A stretch of 64,000 nucleotides of DNA from the NCBI GenBank assembly GCA_028023455.1, contig JAQFVV010006255.1, positions 5,006,501 through 5,070,500 on the forward strand. The letters are read 5' to 3'. This document shows positions 36,728 through 49,896 of the stretch, piece after piece. This DNA comes from Epiperipatus broadwayi. Lineage: Eukaryota > Onychophora > Udeonychophora > Euonychophora > Peripatidae. Numbering within the stretch: the stretch's first letter is position 1; each line of letters starts with the position of its first letter. Under the pieces are notes generated by a model. The model searched no databases and was not told where the DNA came from. It saw only the letters and a list, made by a program, of their open reading frames with translations. Made by a program: the position numbers and the translations under genes.

Positions 36728-39700
36728 TAGTATCATAAATATTGAGACTTAAAACTATACCCTTTTACCAAATAAAAATAAAAATGAAAGTCCATTCTTG
36801 GTGTTCCAATCATTCAACAAAATGCAATCACTGTAAATGCCATTCTGAAAATAGTGAAGATTTATCCAACTTATTTAAATGCAACAAAATTCAAATTACA
36901 CATAAAGCACTTTAACACAAACATTAAGCAATAAATTTTCATGTAAATATTAGCACAGGAACATATTTATGGCCTTTTAACTTTTGTGAAATATATTTCA
37001 AAATAAACACAAATAACAATGCATCTTTAATTTATCATACAATATTATATTAACTTCTTATTATCTATTTAGAAAGCACATATTGATGATAAAATTTAAG
37101 AATATTTGTTCCTTTGATAAATAATGTATTGCATAGAGCAGATTCTTGATTAATAATAATTACAAGAGAAAGATTAGACATTTATAATAAAAACAAGATA
37201 ATAATGAAATTAATTTAGGAGCATTCATGTTTAAATTATCTGCAATACAACTTAATTCAATTGCTGCAGAGAAGAGCAAATAATTTAAAGATAATAATAA
37301 ATATAAACACATTGTTCATTAATATTCAGGCATATTATTTTTCCATTGTAAATCATAAGTAAAAAAGCTTTTATAAAATAACAAAAGTCCATAAATTTAA
37401 CTATAAAATAAAGGAAAATATTTTTTTTTTGCTTTTGTTGAATTCAATAAAATAATAATATTCTGTGAGTCAATAGCTTTCACTCCACTGATATTAATAA
37501 TAAAAATGTCATTTTAAATGTAATAGCATTTAAAATACTTTATTATGTTAATATAATGTTAATTTAAAGTTTATTTTGTTAAATAAATGAATATTATCCT
37601 TTTTAAAATAAATATATTTGACTAATAAAAATGTATATTTTAATAATTAAAAAAAATCATTCATCTTTAATATATATTTAAAATACATTTTAATAATTCA
37701 ATGAAATAACAGTTTCAACTAAAATATTTCCTTGTCAGAATATAATTAAATTTAATCAACAACTTATAAATTTTTCTATTATTAGGCAGATTCTGCAATC
37801 TGAAATTTAATAGTCTATCTTTTCAAATGATAAACAAAAAAAACTCCTTTCAAAATGTGAACCTTTATGTAAAAATATTTTTCTTCTTAAATAAAACTGT
37901 TTAATAATATTTAAATAGTCTAAAATTTTTAACAGTCTTAATATTTCCAAATAGAATAAATTTAACTTTCAAAAACAGAATTAATTTAACTTATAATATC
38001 TATTTCTAACAAATAAATTAGAATCAATAAAAGTTCTTATGCAACAATGATGCTTTATGCAAAAATCTATCAAAGTACATAATTCATATAAAAATAAATA
38101 AATTATTATTAAATACTTTGTTGATCTTTCCATCATATTTCCCTGCAATATAAATTTCAAGTATTAATAGTTTCAGCTTAAATCGTTTGAACCTGGGTAA
38201 AATTATTTAGCAATTTATATTTTAACTTTTAAAACAAACAAAAATTTATTAAAAGCATTTAAAATTTAATAAAATTTAATAAGTAAATGAACAAGGAAGT
38301 AACCGAAAAATAAGTGAGTGTGAGCTAGTGTATTCACTAGTTCTATTTATAAGATATGTTATGTGACTGATTTTTAATGAATGAAATTGACATCCAGCCT
38401 ACTCACCTTTGACCTGCAGTTATTAAACTTTACAAATTAATTACTATCCTGGGAAAAATTACTAAAAATAAATTAATTTACACATCTGTCTAGCTATTAA
38501 TTAATTATTACAACTTTAAAATAAATTTAGAAAAACATTTTATAATAAAATATTAAATGACACATTACATTATTTTAATTACAATATTATCTTACATTAT
38601 TTATTTAAGCATATTTACATTCTTTGACTGATTTAAGCTTCCAAAACATTTTTAAGTAATACTTTTTAAAACAAAGACTTTTAAAATAATTTTTCACATT
38701 CTGTTAAAAATTTACATCCCATGCATTCTCACACACTAATGCATTTTTAACTTAAAATAGATAGTTTAATTAACAAAATATTTATCTTCTTCAATTGATT
38801 AATTTAAAAATTATTTAATTAAACTAATTCTTATCACAATTATCATTAAATAAGGCATACTTCTTATTGACAAATTATTTAAATAAAATGCACTTTTATT
38901 AACAGATAATTTAAATATTAATTATTTAATATTAAAGATTTAAACTTGTCTTTAGATTTTAACTCTAATATTGACTTTTAACATACTAATAATTAATATT
39001 AAAGTGTTTTTACTTTTAATGTTTTCTATAATTAACTTACTAACATTTCAGGATAATGATATCCCTAAAATTAAGCATTTTAAAATCATACACAATTACT
39101 TATGAGTTTAAAGCATTACACACAAACTTAAAATAACTTTTAAAGCTATTAAAAATTATAATAGTTATTATAAATTGGCTCAAATAATATATAAATATTA
39201 AGCAATAATAAAGTTGATTTAATATAAAATTAAACTATGAAAAAAATTATTTTTAATACTGATTGGATATTTGGCTTTATGGACAAAGTCAAAGGTCACA
39301 ATATATATATACTAGACAATATATAATAATGAAATGTTATACAGCATCTATTGTAGCTTCACTAGAATCTAAATAATAAAGTAAACTTTACATATACATT
39401 TATATAAGGCGCCAATTTGCTAAAGAATAAATTTTCTATATTTTTGATTTGTCTTGACTAAAGTTTTAATATAGTGGGAACCCTAAACTATGTTATATTT
39501 GTTTCAAGCTACCCTCATGTTTAAACATATATGGTGGGTAATTGTTGTTCACATTTTGATTATTAAAATAGTATATTATTTATTAAACATGCACATATAC
39601 CATAACTCAGATGTTTTTTATATCTCTAATTGTGTTCATGTTTTTAAATCAGTATCAACTTTTAGTAAAATATTTTATTATACAAAATACTGCACATTAA

Positions 39701-40245
39701 ATTCAGAAAGAATAATAAAGAATGAATAAAATATGTGTTTTCAACATAAACTATTTTTTTTATTAATATATATAATCATGTACGACACTCTGACATGGAA
39801 AAATGACTACTGGCTTATTGTAAAACTTATTTACAAATGTTACCTTTTTTTAAAGTGATCAAGTACAATGCCCAGCAAAAGAAAAATGGTTGCTCAAATA
39901 TTATAAAATTTATGAATGTTACTGTTTTTCTGCATATTATGTTTACATTTTTCTTGAGACAGTATAAAGTTGAGATGCTGTAATTAGATACAGCATTATT
40001 GGCAGTTCCACTGTATTTTTTTAAAAGAAAAACATTTTGTAGATAAGCCATAAAAAGTATGTTCAGGATGTTATTAGGCAAAAAAAAGCATTCAAGTATA
40101 CTTTATAAATGGAAAGCATCCAATATAAAGAATTAATGATGTTTTTATTTGATTTAGAAATAATTTCAGGCATTTTTGAAAAATTGAATAATATTATTTA
40201 AATTGAATAAATAATTTTATAATACACAAACACAAACTTTTATTT
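36728..40245. other. A+T-rich sequence, no gene recognised
   Basis: Very A+T-rich with many TTTAAAATAAA-like stretches. Frames at 39490-39729 and 39827-40081 have no motif. No transposable element recognised. Confidence 0.5.
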
Positions 40246-40440
40246 AAAAAAATAGACCATTAATTTTTATAAATAAATAAATAATTCACACACATATATA
40301 TATCTTCTTCTTTATTACTTGATTAAATATTTTATGCTATGGAATAATATAGTAATTCATGTAATAAATCAAATTTTGTAAGGAAGAAGATATATGTGCA
40401 TAAATTATTTATTTATTTATTATATTTAAATTGATCTATT
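40246..40440. repeat. Foldback, about 195 bp
   Basis: ATAAATAAATAAATAATTC followed by CATATATATATCTTCTTC on the left is mirrored by GAAGAAGATATATGTG and AAATTATTTATTTATTTAT on the right, with a spacer of about 70 bp. Probably a small MITE-like foldback; no target duplication assigned. Confidence 0.6.
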
Positions 40441-40733
40441 GAACCTAAAAACGGAAAATATATTAAATGCCTTGATTTGTTAATAAATGTAATAATAACT
40501 AATTAGACTACATTATGCAAATTAAGCTACTTATATTAAAGATTATCAACTCTAAATCATTTATATATCCAGAATATAAAAATGCTGGATTCAAAGCTTT
40601 TTGCCATTGGAATCATAATTTATGGAAGAATGAAGCTGATTAAAAAAAGATACTATTGGTAAGTATATTAGTTACTATTTAAGAGATAAGGCTTGCAACA
40701 AATATGCATGGTTTATGCAATTTTATAAACATA
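40441..40733. other. A+T-rich spacer
   Basis: Nothing recognised. Confidence 0.5.
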
Positions 40734-40868
40734 GGGGATTTGAACTCAGATTTTCAAGCCTCTTTACTATCCACACTATCTCATACTACTGATCCACATG
40801 ACCACACACATGCAGAAAAGGTAAATAATCACTAATATCCATATTTCGTGCTAAACCAGCTCTCATCA
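40734..40868 (-). mobile_element. Family A repeat, truncated half copy with hammerhead-like core
   Basis: Begins GGGGATTTGAACTCAG after TA and reads through CACATGACCACACACATG to TTTCGTGCTAAACCAGCTCTCATCA, where it stops at a poly-A run (40868-40883). Minus-strand core: TGATGA with the leading C lost at the truncation; helix II GAGCT, loop, AGCAC; an intact GAAA; helix III ATAT, loop GG, ATAT. The upstream helix I strand is missing. Confidence 0.65.
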
Positions 40869-41392
40869 AAAAAAAAAAAAAAACTAAATGTCTGATATTA
40901 AACCTTAGGTAATCCTTCCTTGTATGCACTCTTGCTTCAAAAAAAAATGAAGAAATTATGTGGAAAAGATTATAATGTTTTTTTTCTCCACTGGCTATGT
41001 TAAATGAACTAATTAATAATAATAAAGATAAAATTGATCCCAGAGAATGTTTATAGGTTGCTTATGTAAGAATATCAGAAACTAAGTTGCTTTTATGTTG
41101 ACTATGATGAATCAAAAATACAATTTTAATGTATGGTTCAAGCAACATATATATTGTAATGTTCAAATAAAGTATGATTAAATAATTTAACTTTATGTTA
41201 ATTGATATAGGCACCATCTAACATTAATTATTAGGAAATAGACTGGAACACACACACACACACATACATATATATATATATGGACAATATCTTTTTTAAT
41301 AGGATGTTGATGGCCACTACAACCATTACTGGGTTAGATCATGAAAAACATAATTATTCCTGATAAATCGATATTGAATAAATATGCAGACA
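40869..41392. other. A+T-rich spacer with AC/TA microsatellite
   Basis: AC then TA repeats lie near 41251-41281; no gene seen. Confidence 0.5.
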
Positions 41393-42011
41393 ACATATAT
41401 TGCTGCAAATTTATAACATCGAAAACTACTGCATAGTAAATTGAAAGATTTCATGCTGAACTCAGTGAGTTAAGTGTGAAGATATTTAAGATTCACGCTT
41501 TCAAATATAAATACTTTGGACTAGCTTGGATATATATAAAGACAAGTAAAAAAGAGAGTGGAACCACTCTTTTCTTATTAAATTCTCTGTCCCAGTGCTT
41601 AATATTTGATTGGCTGGTTGTAGTCATAAGCGCTTGAGAAATTTGCACTCTCTCAATTATTTCAATATCGACTGTGCTTTAAATATTATTTACATATATT
41701 GCTGCAAATTTATAACATCGAAAACTACTGCATAGTAAATCGAAAGATTTCACGCTGTACATTTATAATTTGAACTCGGTGAGTTAAGTGTGAAGATATT
41801 TAAGATTCACGCTTTCAAATATAAGTACTTTGGACTGGCTTGGATATATATAAAGACAAGTAAAGAAGAGAGTGGAACCGCTCTTTTCTTATTAAATTCT
41901 CTGTTCCAGTGCTTAAGATTTGATTGGCTGGTTGTAGTCATAAGCGCTTGAGAAATTTGCACTCTCTCAATTATTTCAATATCGACTGTGCTTTAAATAT
42001 TATTTACATAT
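41393..42011 (+). repeat. Tandem duplication, two units of about 305 bp
   Basis: Unit 1 (about 41393-41695) and unit 2 (about 41696-42011) both start CATATATTGCTGCAAATTTA and end ATATTATTTACATAT. They are nearly identical, apart from about 14 extra bp (CATTTATAATTTG) in unit 2. Each contains GGATATATATAAAGACAAG, a hairpin AGAGTGGAACC(A/G)CTCT and a GATTGGCTGG (CCAAT-type, reverse) box. Unit function unknown; LTR-like or satellite-like. Confidence 0.9.
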
Positions 42012-43811
42012 AAAAGGTTATTATATTTTAACAACAGTAGTTTATTTACAAAGTATAATAATCAGTCAAAATATAACTTTTTAAAAAAACAAAATTCTTT
42101 CTCCAATCTCATATATTATTGCTTTGGTTCACTGACGTGTAGGAAAATAATAATTATTTATAAAGTGTCCAAGGTTTCTTTAATTAATTTTAAACATTAA
42201 TCTTTATTATATTTATAATATTAATACAGTTTTATAATTGAGTATATTTGATCCCTGGCCTCTAATATACTTAAAATACAATTCTGCATACAGCCAATCT
42301 CAAATATAAGACATTATTTAATTGAAAAGTTTCCTAGCATATAGACACATTTTTTTAATAGTGATAATTATAACTACAATTTTTTCAACAATAACTCTAG
42401 GGAATGGCTACTTCTGACCAAATCCTGATTTTATAAAACCCCAATTTCTACAAAATACCGATCATTAGCATTGTATATATGGCATAAAATGTTTTTAATA
42501 ATAAATAAATAAAAAATCTAATATGGTTTAATTACATTTGTGTTGGAATATTCACACTTAAATGTGTAATTTCATATTGCTATTTTTTTTAATATAATGA
42601 TTGCTTTTGGCAAAGATAATCAGTACTAAAATTATATTATGATTTTTAATGTTGTCTCTATGTATCTAGAGGTATTAGAGTATTGTCTTGATTTTGTAAT
42701 ATAGAGTTTAGATAGTTCAAATATCTAGTTTAATTAAAGAAAACTTTCAGAAAATATCAATCAATTAGATAAACTTGTACAGGGATATAATAAAGAAATG
42801 ATTTATGGGTATTGTCTAAAAAGATGAATGAAGATATTGCAAGGTCAATTTTAAGATAATACACAGAGAATTGGAATGACATCAAAAGATTAATCGACAC
42901 CCATTCCATAATTGAGTAGACTGCCTATATAAATGTTTGCGATTTCTAGAAATTTATATAAATTTACTCTGGTTTCTATATTTGTTTCAACGTTTGCAAC
43001 ATTACTCATTGGAAATGGGGGGTATTTTAGATTTTATTGGTATTGCTTTCATCAATTGTCATAATAATTTGTAATTGTTTTTTTTCCTCCTGAAATATGC
43101 ACTTTAATCTTCATTGACTAATAGGTTTTAATAAGAGAGAGCAGCCTTTTTTTACCTATCATTGTTGTTAAAGTCTGAAGTTAGAATTTGGATCAATAAT
43201 AGTTGAAGGGATTAATTAGTAGAAAATATTTTCATCCATATACTGAATAAAAATTTCCCTGCTGTAGTCTGAATAAAAACATCCTATTCATTAACCAATG
43301 AAGATTACCATTTAGAAATGTTATAGTTGGGCAAAATTCATAAATGTATTTAGTGCCAATGATAATGATAAAATTTCTTTACAACATATATCATTAATTC
43401 AAGCAACAAGTTTGGATATGTAGCAAAATACTTGAAGCAGTTTAAGAATGCTTAAGATTATTTAAATTTTCAATTGCCAGTTAGTCAAGCAGATTGATAT
43501 CTGTTGATTCTAATTTCATCAGAAATGACAATTTTGTTTTGTTTAATACATATTACAAAGTCATGTATATATCAAATGTTTAAAGTGAGACATAAATGAT
43601 TTCAGGATAATTATGACAAGTCCATGAAAGGCTATTGTTATTCTTAGAAAAAACAACAACATAGAATCCAGTATCTCATAAATATGTGTCTATCTGATTA
43701 TTATAGATGAATAATATTAGAATTTCTTGGGGGATGATAATGTAAAGGCTTATAAAAACCATTAAACATCTCATGATCACCATCTCTCCTGCTAGCACAT
43801 AACTATTATTA
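42012..43811. other. A+T-rich sequence, nothing recognised
   Basis: No gene or repeat recognised. Confidence 0.5.
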
Positions 43812-44085
43812 AACAGGCAAAACTGTCCATACAGTAGTACCACCCTGTGCCAACCAGAGTAATCAATGAATGTCAGAAGGCTTGTGCATAAAATCCCCAT
43901 CTAGTGCCTATTCATCCAATATCCCCAGAGTAGTTTCTGTCTTGTGGCTTTTGTCAGTGGGGTGGCTGCTGGAGGGTTGCAATAGATCCTAAGATCTAGG
44001 TGCAGTGCTCTCAGATCCAAGGCTCCTCACAAGCCCTCTGGTTGGCACAGGGTGGCACTAATGTATGGAAAGTTTTGCCTGCTTA
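43812..44085. mobile_element. Foldback MITE with 49-bp inverted termini
   Basis: The left end ACAGGCAAAAC(T)GTCCATAC continues to CACCCTGTGCCAACCAGAG. The right end is its reverse complement (44036-44085), with about five mismatches. TA or TTA flanks each end, consistent with a TA target site. The interior (43861-44035) is the least A+T-rich stretch nearby and non-coding. Related in its inner arm to the 99-bp element at 3963. Confidence 0.75.
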
Positions 44086-44370
44086 TAAAAATCTTTATTC
44101 CAGAAGAAGAGATATATTTTAGTAGTATAATCTAGTATTTTATTTATATTTTTTTATTTTAACAGTCAAAAGACTGATACTTATCTGACAATCCTAACCT
44201 TTATCTTTAGTTAAAAGATTGATATATGAGTATCTAGCTATTATTTAAGAATATATAGATACTCATTTATCAATCACTATAATGGTTGACTAAGAATCTG
44301 CCTACTAAAAAAAAAAAAAAAATTAAAACTGTTTGTGATTTCAAAAATTTCAAAGTTCATTTAGTTTAAA
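44086..44370. other. A+T-rich spacer with a small hairpin
   Basis: ATTGATATATGAGTATCTAG and its near complement form a hairpin at about 44218-44272. A poly-A run lies at 44306-44321. Confidence 0.5.
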
Positions 44371-44435
44371 CTTAAACTCCATGCCATGGACATGACAGAC
44401 AGATATGCTAACTACTATATCATGAAGCCTCTCAC
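44371..44435 (-). pseudogene. tRNA-Asp-like pseudogene or tRNA-derived fragment
   Basis: The minus strand reads GATATAGTAGTTAGCATATC, TGTCTGTCATGTCC and then GAGTTTAAGTTT. This fits the D arm, an anticodon loop with GTC, and a decayed T arm of tRNA-Asp. The acceptor stem is not recoverable. Confidence 0.45.
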
Positions 44436-47400
44436 TTTAATAATGATATTTGTGATTTCTACTTTTGATTTTCAGATGATCTCTACAAAAAAAAATTAAC
44501 ATTAATTAATTATAACTGCATTGATGATTTATTAATTACTTTTTGTAAAAAAATTATAGAGTAATTATGAAAAAAAAAAACTTGCATGACATTTCAGTGA
44601 AAGCTGATAAATAAATTTCATGTTGCAATTTTTTATGCTGAAAATTTAACAATTTAGCTGAAAATTTAACTATTTATTGTCTGAATTTAGCACTATGGCT
44701 TGGCAATTTTCCCAATGAAAATAAGTGGATTATTATTGTAAACAATCACAAAACATTTCTTCTTATTAAAGACAAGAAGGTATGAGGAATAATAGAAAAT
44801 AAGTTTTATAAAATAAAAGTAATATTCAATGCCAATGGTAAAAGAATTACTAGCAAATACTAAATAAAATCACATTCTATAGAATATTAGAATCTAGAGT
44901 TTTGGCTATGTACACATCAGTTTCTAGTCTAGTTAATCAAAATCTATGTAAATAATGGGCTATCAACAATTGCAAGCACTTTTAAATCCTGTTTGAATAA
45001 TAATCTAGTCAATAATGTTTATTGTTGCTGACAAATGAATTGTTGCATGCAGTTTCCAAGAACAATTTAATGATCAATTAAAAGTTTTTTATGAATTTTT
45101 ACAAAAATGTTAGCATGAAAATGTTTAATACTTAGAAGTCTTAAATCATAAATAATACTAGAGTTTGGCTGGCAGTTTTCTTATTGAATTGCTGTATATT
45201 TATCAGAAATTAAGTTAATGAAGTGCAAAATTTTTATATTGGAGAGTATATGGCTAAATGCAAAGATAAGAGCACATTAAAATTATTCATTTGGAGTTTG
45301 ACTTTATTTGAAAGAAAAGATATACATTTGTTTTGAAAGATTTAATAATCTATCTTGATAGCTGTTTATGATGTTCAGACAACTTTAAGGTGTTGTAAGA
45401 TTGCTTAGTTAACTGATATTAATCAGCAATTTATCCATTGTTCAAGGGAATAGTGAAAATTTCATGAACAAAACTGTTTTCTAAAATTTCTAAATTGATT
45501 AGTACATGTAAAAATTTTTTGCATAGTTTGAATTTGATATGTTAAAAAATTAAATTATTTAATCAGTGAATAAGATTTCTCTATCTTTTGTAATAATTTC
45601 ATTCATTAAAAATTTACCATGAAGATATCAAAATATTATGTCTGAATTTAGGAAAAAAAAAAATTAAATGAATGAGGATTTTTTTTAAGTTGTATTGAAT
45701 AAAAATTTTAAAGAGCATACTGAAAAACAGTGAAACTTTATTATAATATTTTCAAAGATATTTCAAATAAAAATAAGCTTGTTAAAACATAGATATATGT
45801 GATATTAGAAAAAAACAATAATTGTCTAACATTAAGACTAAATTCTGAACATATTAACATTCAGCCATAAATCCATAAAATTATTTTCTTCATTTTGGTG
45901 ATAATGATTTCAGGCAGTAGTTCATAATGTAAAGATTAAATAACATCATACTATGATTAGTTAAATTTTTAGATATTATTATGTCTTTGGTATGACTCCA
46001 CTGATAGAAAAGTCAAATTCTTATTAATTATCATAGGAGATCTCGAATTCAAAAACCATCATGCATTTGAAGATAAAAATAATGTTTCATGCATCTGAAA
46101 ATAAAAATGATATTGCCAAACTTTCTAGTGAAAGATAGTTTGCTTTTAAGATGGAATCCATAATTATTTGTGTGTCTCTCGCTTGATTCCCATCTTAAGA
46201 ACAAACTATTGCTTATTAGAATGTTTAATGATATCATTTTGAAAGTTTTAAATTTATATTTCTTTAATTTGAAGAAAATTTAAATGATCTAGGATCACAG
46301 TTAATTAAGTAGACAGTGCATATACACAATTTGATTAGAATTTGGATCAAAGAGATAAACAGATCAATGTGGATGGGAAATGATAGGCCAGGAGTGTGGA
46401 TGAGTATTCAGTAGTGAAATAATTTTTTAAAAATATTTGCATATTACTGTAGATAAATTTGATTTAAATAAGTCTAAAATGTTAAATTGGTGTTTAGTAT
46501 AGAAATGAATATGTTTCTGAACATTTTTTATTATGTGGAAAGATGATGGAGATAAATTTAGTTCCAGTAATAACTAAAATATTAAATTAGTGTTTAGTAC
46601 AAAAACAAATTAGTTTATAGATGCTTTCCTAAGAAATACAAATCTTGAACACCTTTAATTTGCTACATTAAATAGTAAGGGCTCCAACATTTAATACTGC
46701 AAAATAAAGTTGCTTTGGATCTCTTATTTAAGGGTTAAATCAATTTGTCAAAAATTTCAATTTTTTTTTAGAAGATTATCGGATTTAGAATTAAGTTACA
46801 TTTTGAATATCTAGCATTGTACTCAAAATGTAATTTAATGGCTACACGACTGAGATGACAGTATCTTCATCTTTGCTTGACAGTATTTTTACAATGAAAG
46901 AGAGGTTGATTATCTCTAATTTTTCAAGTCCTTTTAATTTAAAATAAGTAAAAGGTGTTTATTCTTCACGGCTTTCTTCACCATTTATAAAATCTTGATT
47001 ATTAATATTATTTTATTGCCTTGGATTGTTAACTGTTTTTGTTGGAGTTATTGTTAAATATATACATGACTCAATTGTGTTTTAGAATAATGTCACACTT
47101 CTACATTTCTTCTCCTTAATTATTATATATATATATCTCAAATATATTAAGTGTTGTTTGTCTAATAAAAATTTATTTTAAAATAAATTCTATTTTTTTT
47201 TAAAAAAAAAAAAAAGTAGCTACATATATATATGTACAACACACATTTTTTTTAATTAGCCCTCTGCAGAACAAAGCCTCTCCAGCAATTTCTTATAGTA
47301 AACAATGAAAAAAAAGATATTATTCCTCTACAAATTTTTCATCTTTGGTTTACACTCTAAATAAGAATACATATCTATCCATTTACGGATCAATATTGGG

Positions 47401-48474
47401 CGATTAGCCGGATTAGCAATAGACTAGCTACCTTAATAATAATAATTGGAACGTGAAAAAATTTTTTTTAAATTTTACTCAATCAGAATTTGAACTTATG
47501 TTGTAAGCTCCACGTTAAGTGAATGCTTTTTTTTTTTTTTTACATACTCCGTCATTTTACCTTTTCTTTTCAAGGGTGTTTGCAAATATTAAAATTTAGA
47601 ACGACTAGTTTATTTTATATTTTATTTTATATTAGCCAATGATCCAGTAAAAAGTATCTATTTTTAGCCACCCAGTATTTGACTAACTTGTTAAGAATTG
47701 TTTTCTCCTTTCCTGTTTATTTATAGAGGGAGCTTCTGCATCGGCCGTTTAAAAGCTACTTCGTTTTTGTTGAGCTTATTATTATTATTATTATACCTTT
47801 GTATGTTAAATAATTGGTGGAAAGCAGAATTTTCTTGAAGTGTTACTACGATTAAACAAAAAATAAAGCTTGTCCATCCCGACAATGGCAAGTTTGTTAC
47901 CGCTTATTACTTAATTAAACCTTAACATACACTCTATAGCATATAGCAATTAAGATTCATCATAAAGCGACAAATCTTGGATTACCAAAATGTAATTATA
48001 CATTCCGATAATAATCCTTTGCACACGTATCTAATAGTAATCTTATAGTTTCCGAAACAAATGTATTAGGATTAACAGTCTAAATTCACATTTTCTTTTA
48101 TTATATTATGATCCATATTTGAAAAAGATATTAAAAAAAAAAAACAGTTTATCATTTTTTTAATGGCTACATGTATAACTTTGGTATTATCACTATTTTC
48201 AATTTTAAATGAATCTTTAATTTTTATCAGTTCTAAATCTTAGGACCAATTGTAATACTAGTGTATGGAAATATAAAAACAACAAAAAAGTATTGATTAA
48301 TAAGGATTAAATGAAAAGACAATGTAAAAAGACGGCACCATCAGATAAACTTGATACAAAGTTCGTATGCAAATTGTGACTGGGGCATGTAAAGACTGTG
48401 CAGGCTTTCCATATATCGCTCATCTTTTTTTTTTTTAACACAAAACTGACTATGCGATTTCTAATTATAAAATT
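44436..48474. other. A+T-rich sequence, no gene recognised
   Basis: TA runs lie near 47134 and 47225, with poly-A and poly-T tracts near 47205 and 47528. Frames such as 46049-46237 are chance-like. No transposable element recognised. Confidence 0.5.
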
Positions 48475-48699
48475 CTAGCAAATCATCAATGAGCTGCCCT
48501 CTATATTTTTATCGTAACCTTGTCTAATTTTACTAATTACTGACACTATCAGAAGTGGAGTGATAGTTATGCATGAAAATCCTGGCTTATCGCTGAAGTT
48601 GGATCTACAATCGCTGTTCATAAAGGATCCCATTAATAACATCTCACGCACAGTCTGGCGAGTTTGTATTATCTGCAGTGACAGAGTGCAATCAGTCAT
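48475..48699 (-). CDS. Weak candidate host exon or chance ORF, 74 codons
   Basis: A less A+T-rich minus-strand frame starts MTDCTLSLQ and includes SDKPGFSCITITPLL. About 20 bp into it is TTGCACTCTGTCACTGCAG, which resembles a pyrimidine-rich splice acceptor with AG. Further downstream GACAAG|GTTACG is a weak donor. If these were used, the exon would be about 48518-48671 and stay in frame. It has the most ordinary amino-acid composition outside the transposons, but I recognise no family. It could equally be an unrecognised repeat or chance. Confidence 0.2.
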   Translation of the reverse strand: MTDCTLSLQIIQTRQTVREMLLMGSFMNSDCRSNFSDKPGFSCITITPLLIVSVISKIRQGYDKNIEGSSLMIC

Positions 48700-49328
48700 A
48701 CATACACATTAATTTGTTCTTTAACACTTCGTTGCCTAATGTGGAAGAGAAAGAAAGTTTGGTTTGCTTTCATTTTTAAAAAAAAAAAAAAAAAAGATGA
48801 GTATGGGAGGGGAGAGAAAAATTACTGACTGGAACTGTTTTATAATCGACTATAGAAAGGTCAGCTTTTAAAAATCAAGAATGCTTTTATTTGAATACGA
48901 TCTTACTTTTGTTTGCACACTAATTAGATTCAAATATCGTTTGGAACGCAGAAAGAAAATAGTTTCATTGAGTTAATACGATACGACTGATGTTATCTAA
49001 ATTGTAGTATTAATTAAAATTTCTTTTATTGAATACCGAAATGGAATTTATTTAAAGCAGAACAGTAATCCCATACTACATTAAAAAATTATTATATATA
49101 TATAATTAAAACAGGACAGTTTGTTTGAATTACACTATTTGACACAGACGCTAAAAAGTAATAATAATAGTCATAAGTTCATCGCTTAGGAAATCGTAAG
49201 ACATTCTACCATTGGAAATGAGAGTTGAGTTGCAATCCAGGAGCCGTTAGTTATTAATCCATAACATTACTACTACATTGAGCTATCCATTATTATTGGA
49301 CTAGTACGAAGTGATACAATTAAGCGTA
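48700..49328. other. A+T-rich sequence, nothing recognised
   Basis: A poly-A run lies near 48779-48795; no gene seen. Confidence 0.5.
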
Positions 49329-49500
49329 TTAATAATTTTTACTAGTCATTCATAAGACTAGAGATTATCCAATAATGAATAATGTTTCTGTAGTGTAATT
49401 TTCATTATACCGCTAAGAACTGATTTTTATTCACTTTTAACACCTTGTGGGGGGATCTAATTATAATCATATGACCAAAGATATGTCAAAAAGATGTATG

Positions 49501-49556
49501 ATCCCCAAATTCACATTTGATGCTGAATCAGCACTTATCGGTTGCCCCAGATCACA
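49501..49556 (-). ncRNA. Hammerhead-like motif, family B tandem unit 1 (eroded)
   Basis: Minus strand: helix I GGGGCAA; CCGATAA (two core changes); helix II GTGCTG, loop ATT, CAGCAT; CAA instead of GAA; helix III ATG, TG, then AAT. Helix II remains perfect while the catalytic positions are lost, so an inactive relic. Confidence 0.45.
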
Positions 49557-49843
49557 ATCTCTTTAACATTGTTCAGTATATATAGATAGTAAAATCCTAC
49601 AGATTAATTGGTACGTGTTAAACTTGCTGCTTTCACAACTTTGACATAAATCACTTAATGGAAGTATATTAATATTTTTTATTATTCATTCATTAATTAC
49701 ACTGGAGATTATCCAATAATGAATAATATTTCTGTAGTGTTATTTTCACTACATCATTAAGGACTGGTTTTTATCCACTTTTAATACCTTGTGGAGCAAT
49801 GTAATATAAATATATGACCAAAGACATATCAGAAAGATATATG

Positions 49844-49896
49844 ATCTCCAAGATGCCCATTTCATGCTAAATCAGCACTCATCTGTTGGCCCAGAC
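49844..49896 (-). ncRNA. Hammerhead-like ribozyme motif, family B tandem unit 2 (best B copy)
   Basis: Minus strand: helix I GGGCCAA; CAGATGA (one change from CTGATGA); helix II GTGCTG, loop ATT, TAGCAT; an intact GAA; helix III ATG, loop GG, CAT; cleavage base C (an AUC site); helix I TTGG. Pairings: CCAA with TTGG, GTGCT with AGCAT (last pair G-T), ATG with CAT. A single core substitution separates it from the consensus. Confidence 0.6.

Noticed and set aside
47480-47570. tRNA-like fragment on the minus strand (AGTTCAAATTC with GCATTCACTT)
   Set aside because: B-box-like match only; no D arm, and a poly-A run interrupts the upstream part. Too weak to list.
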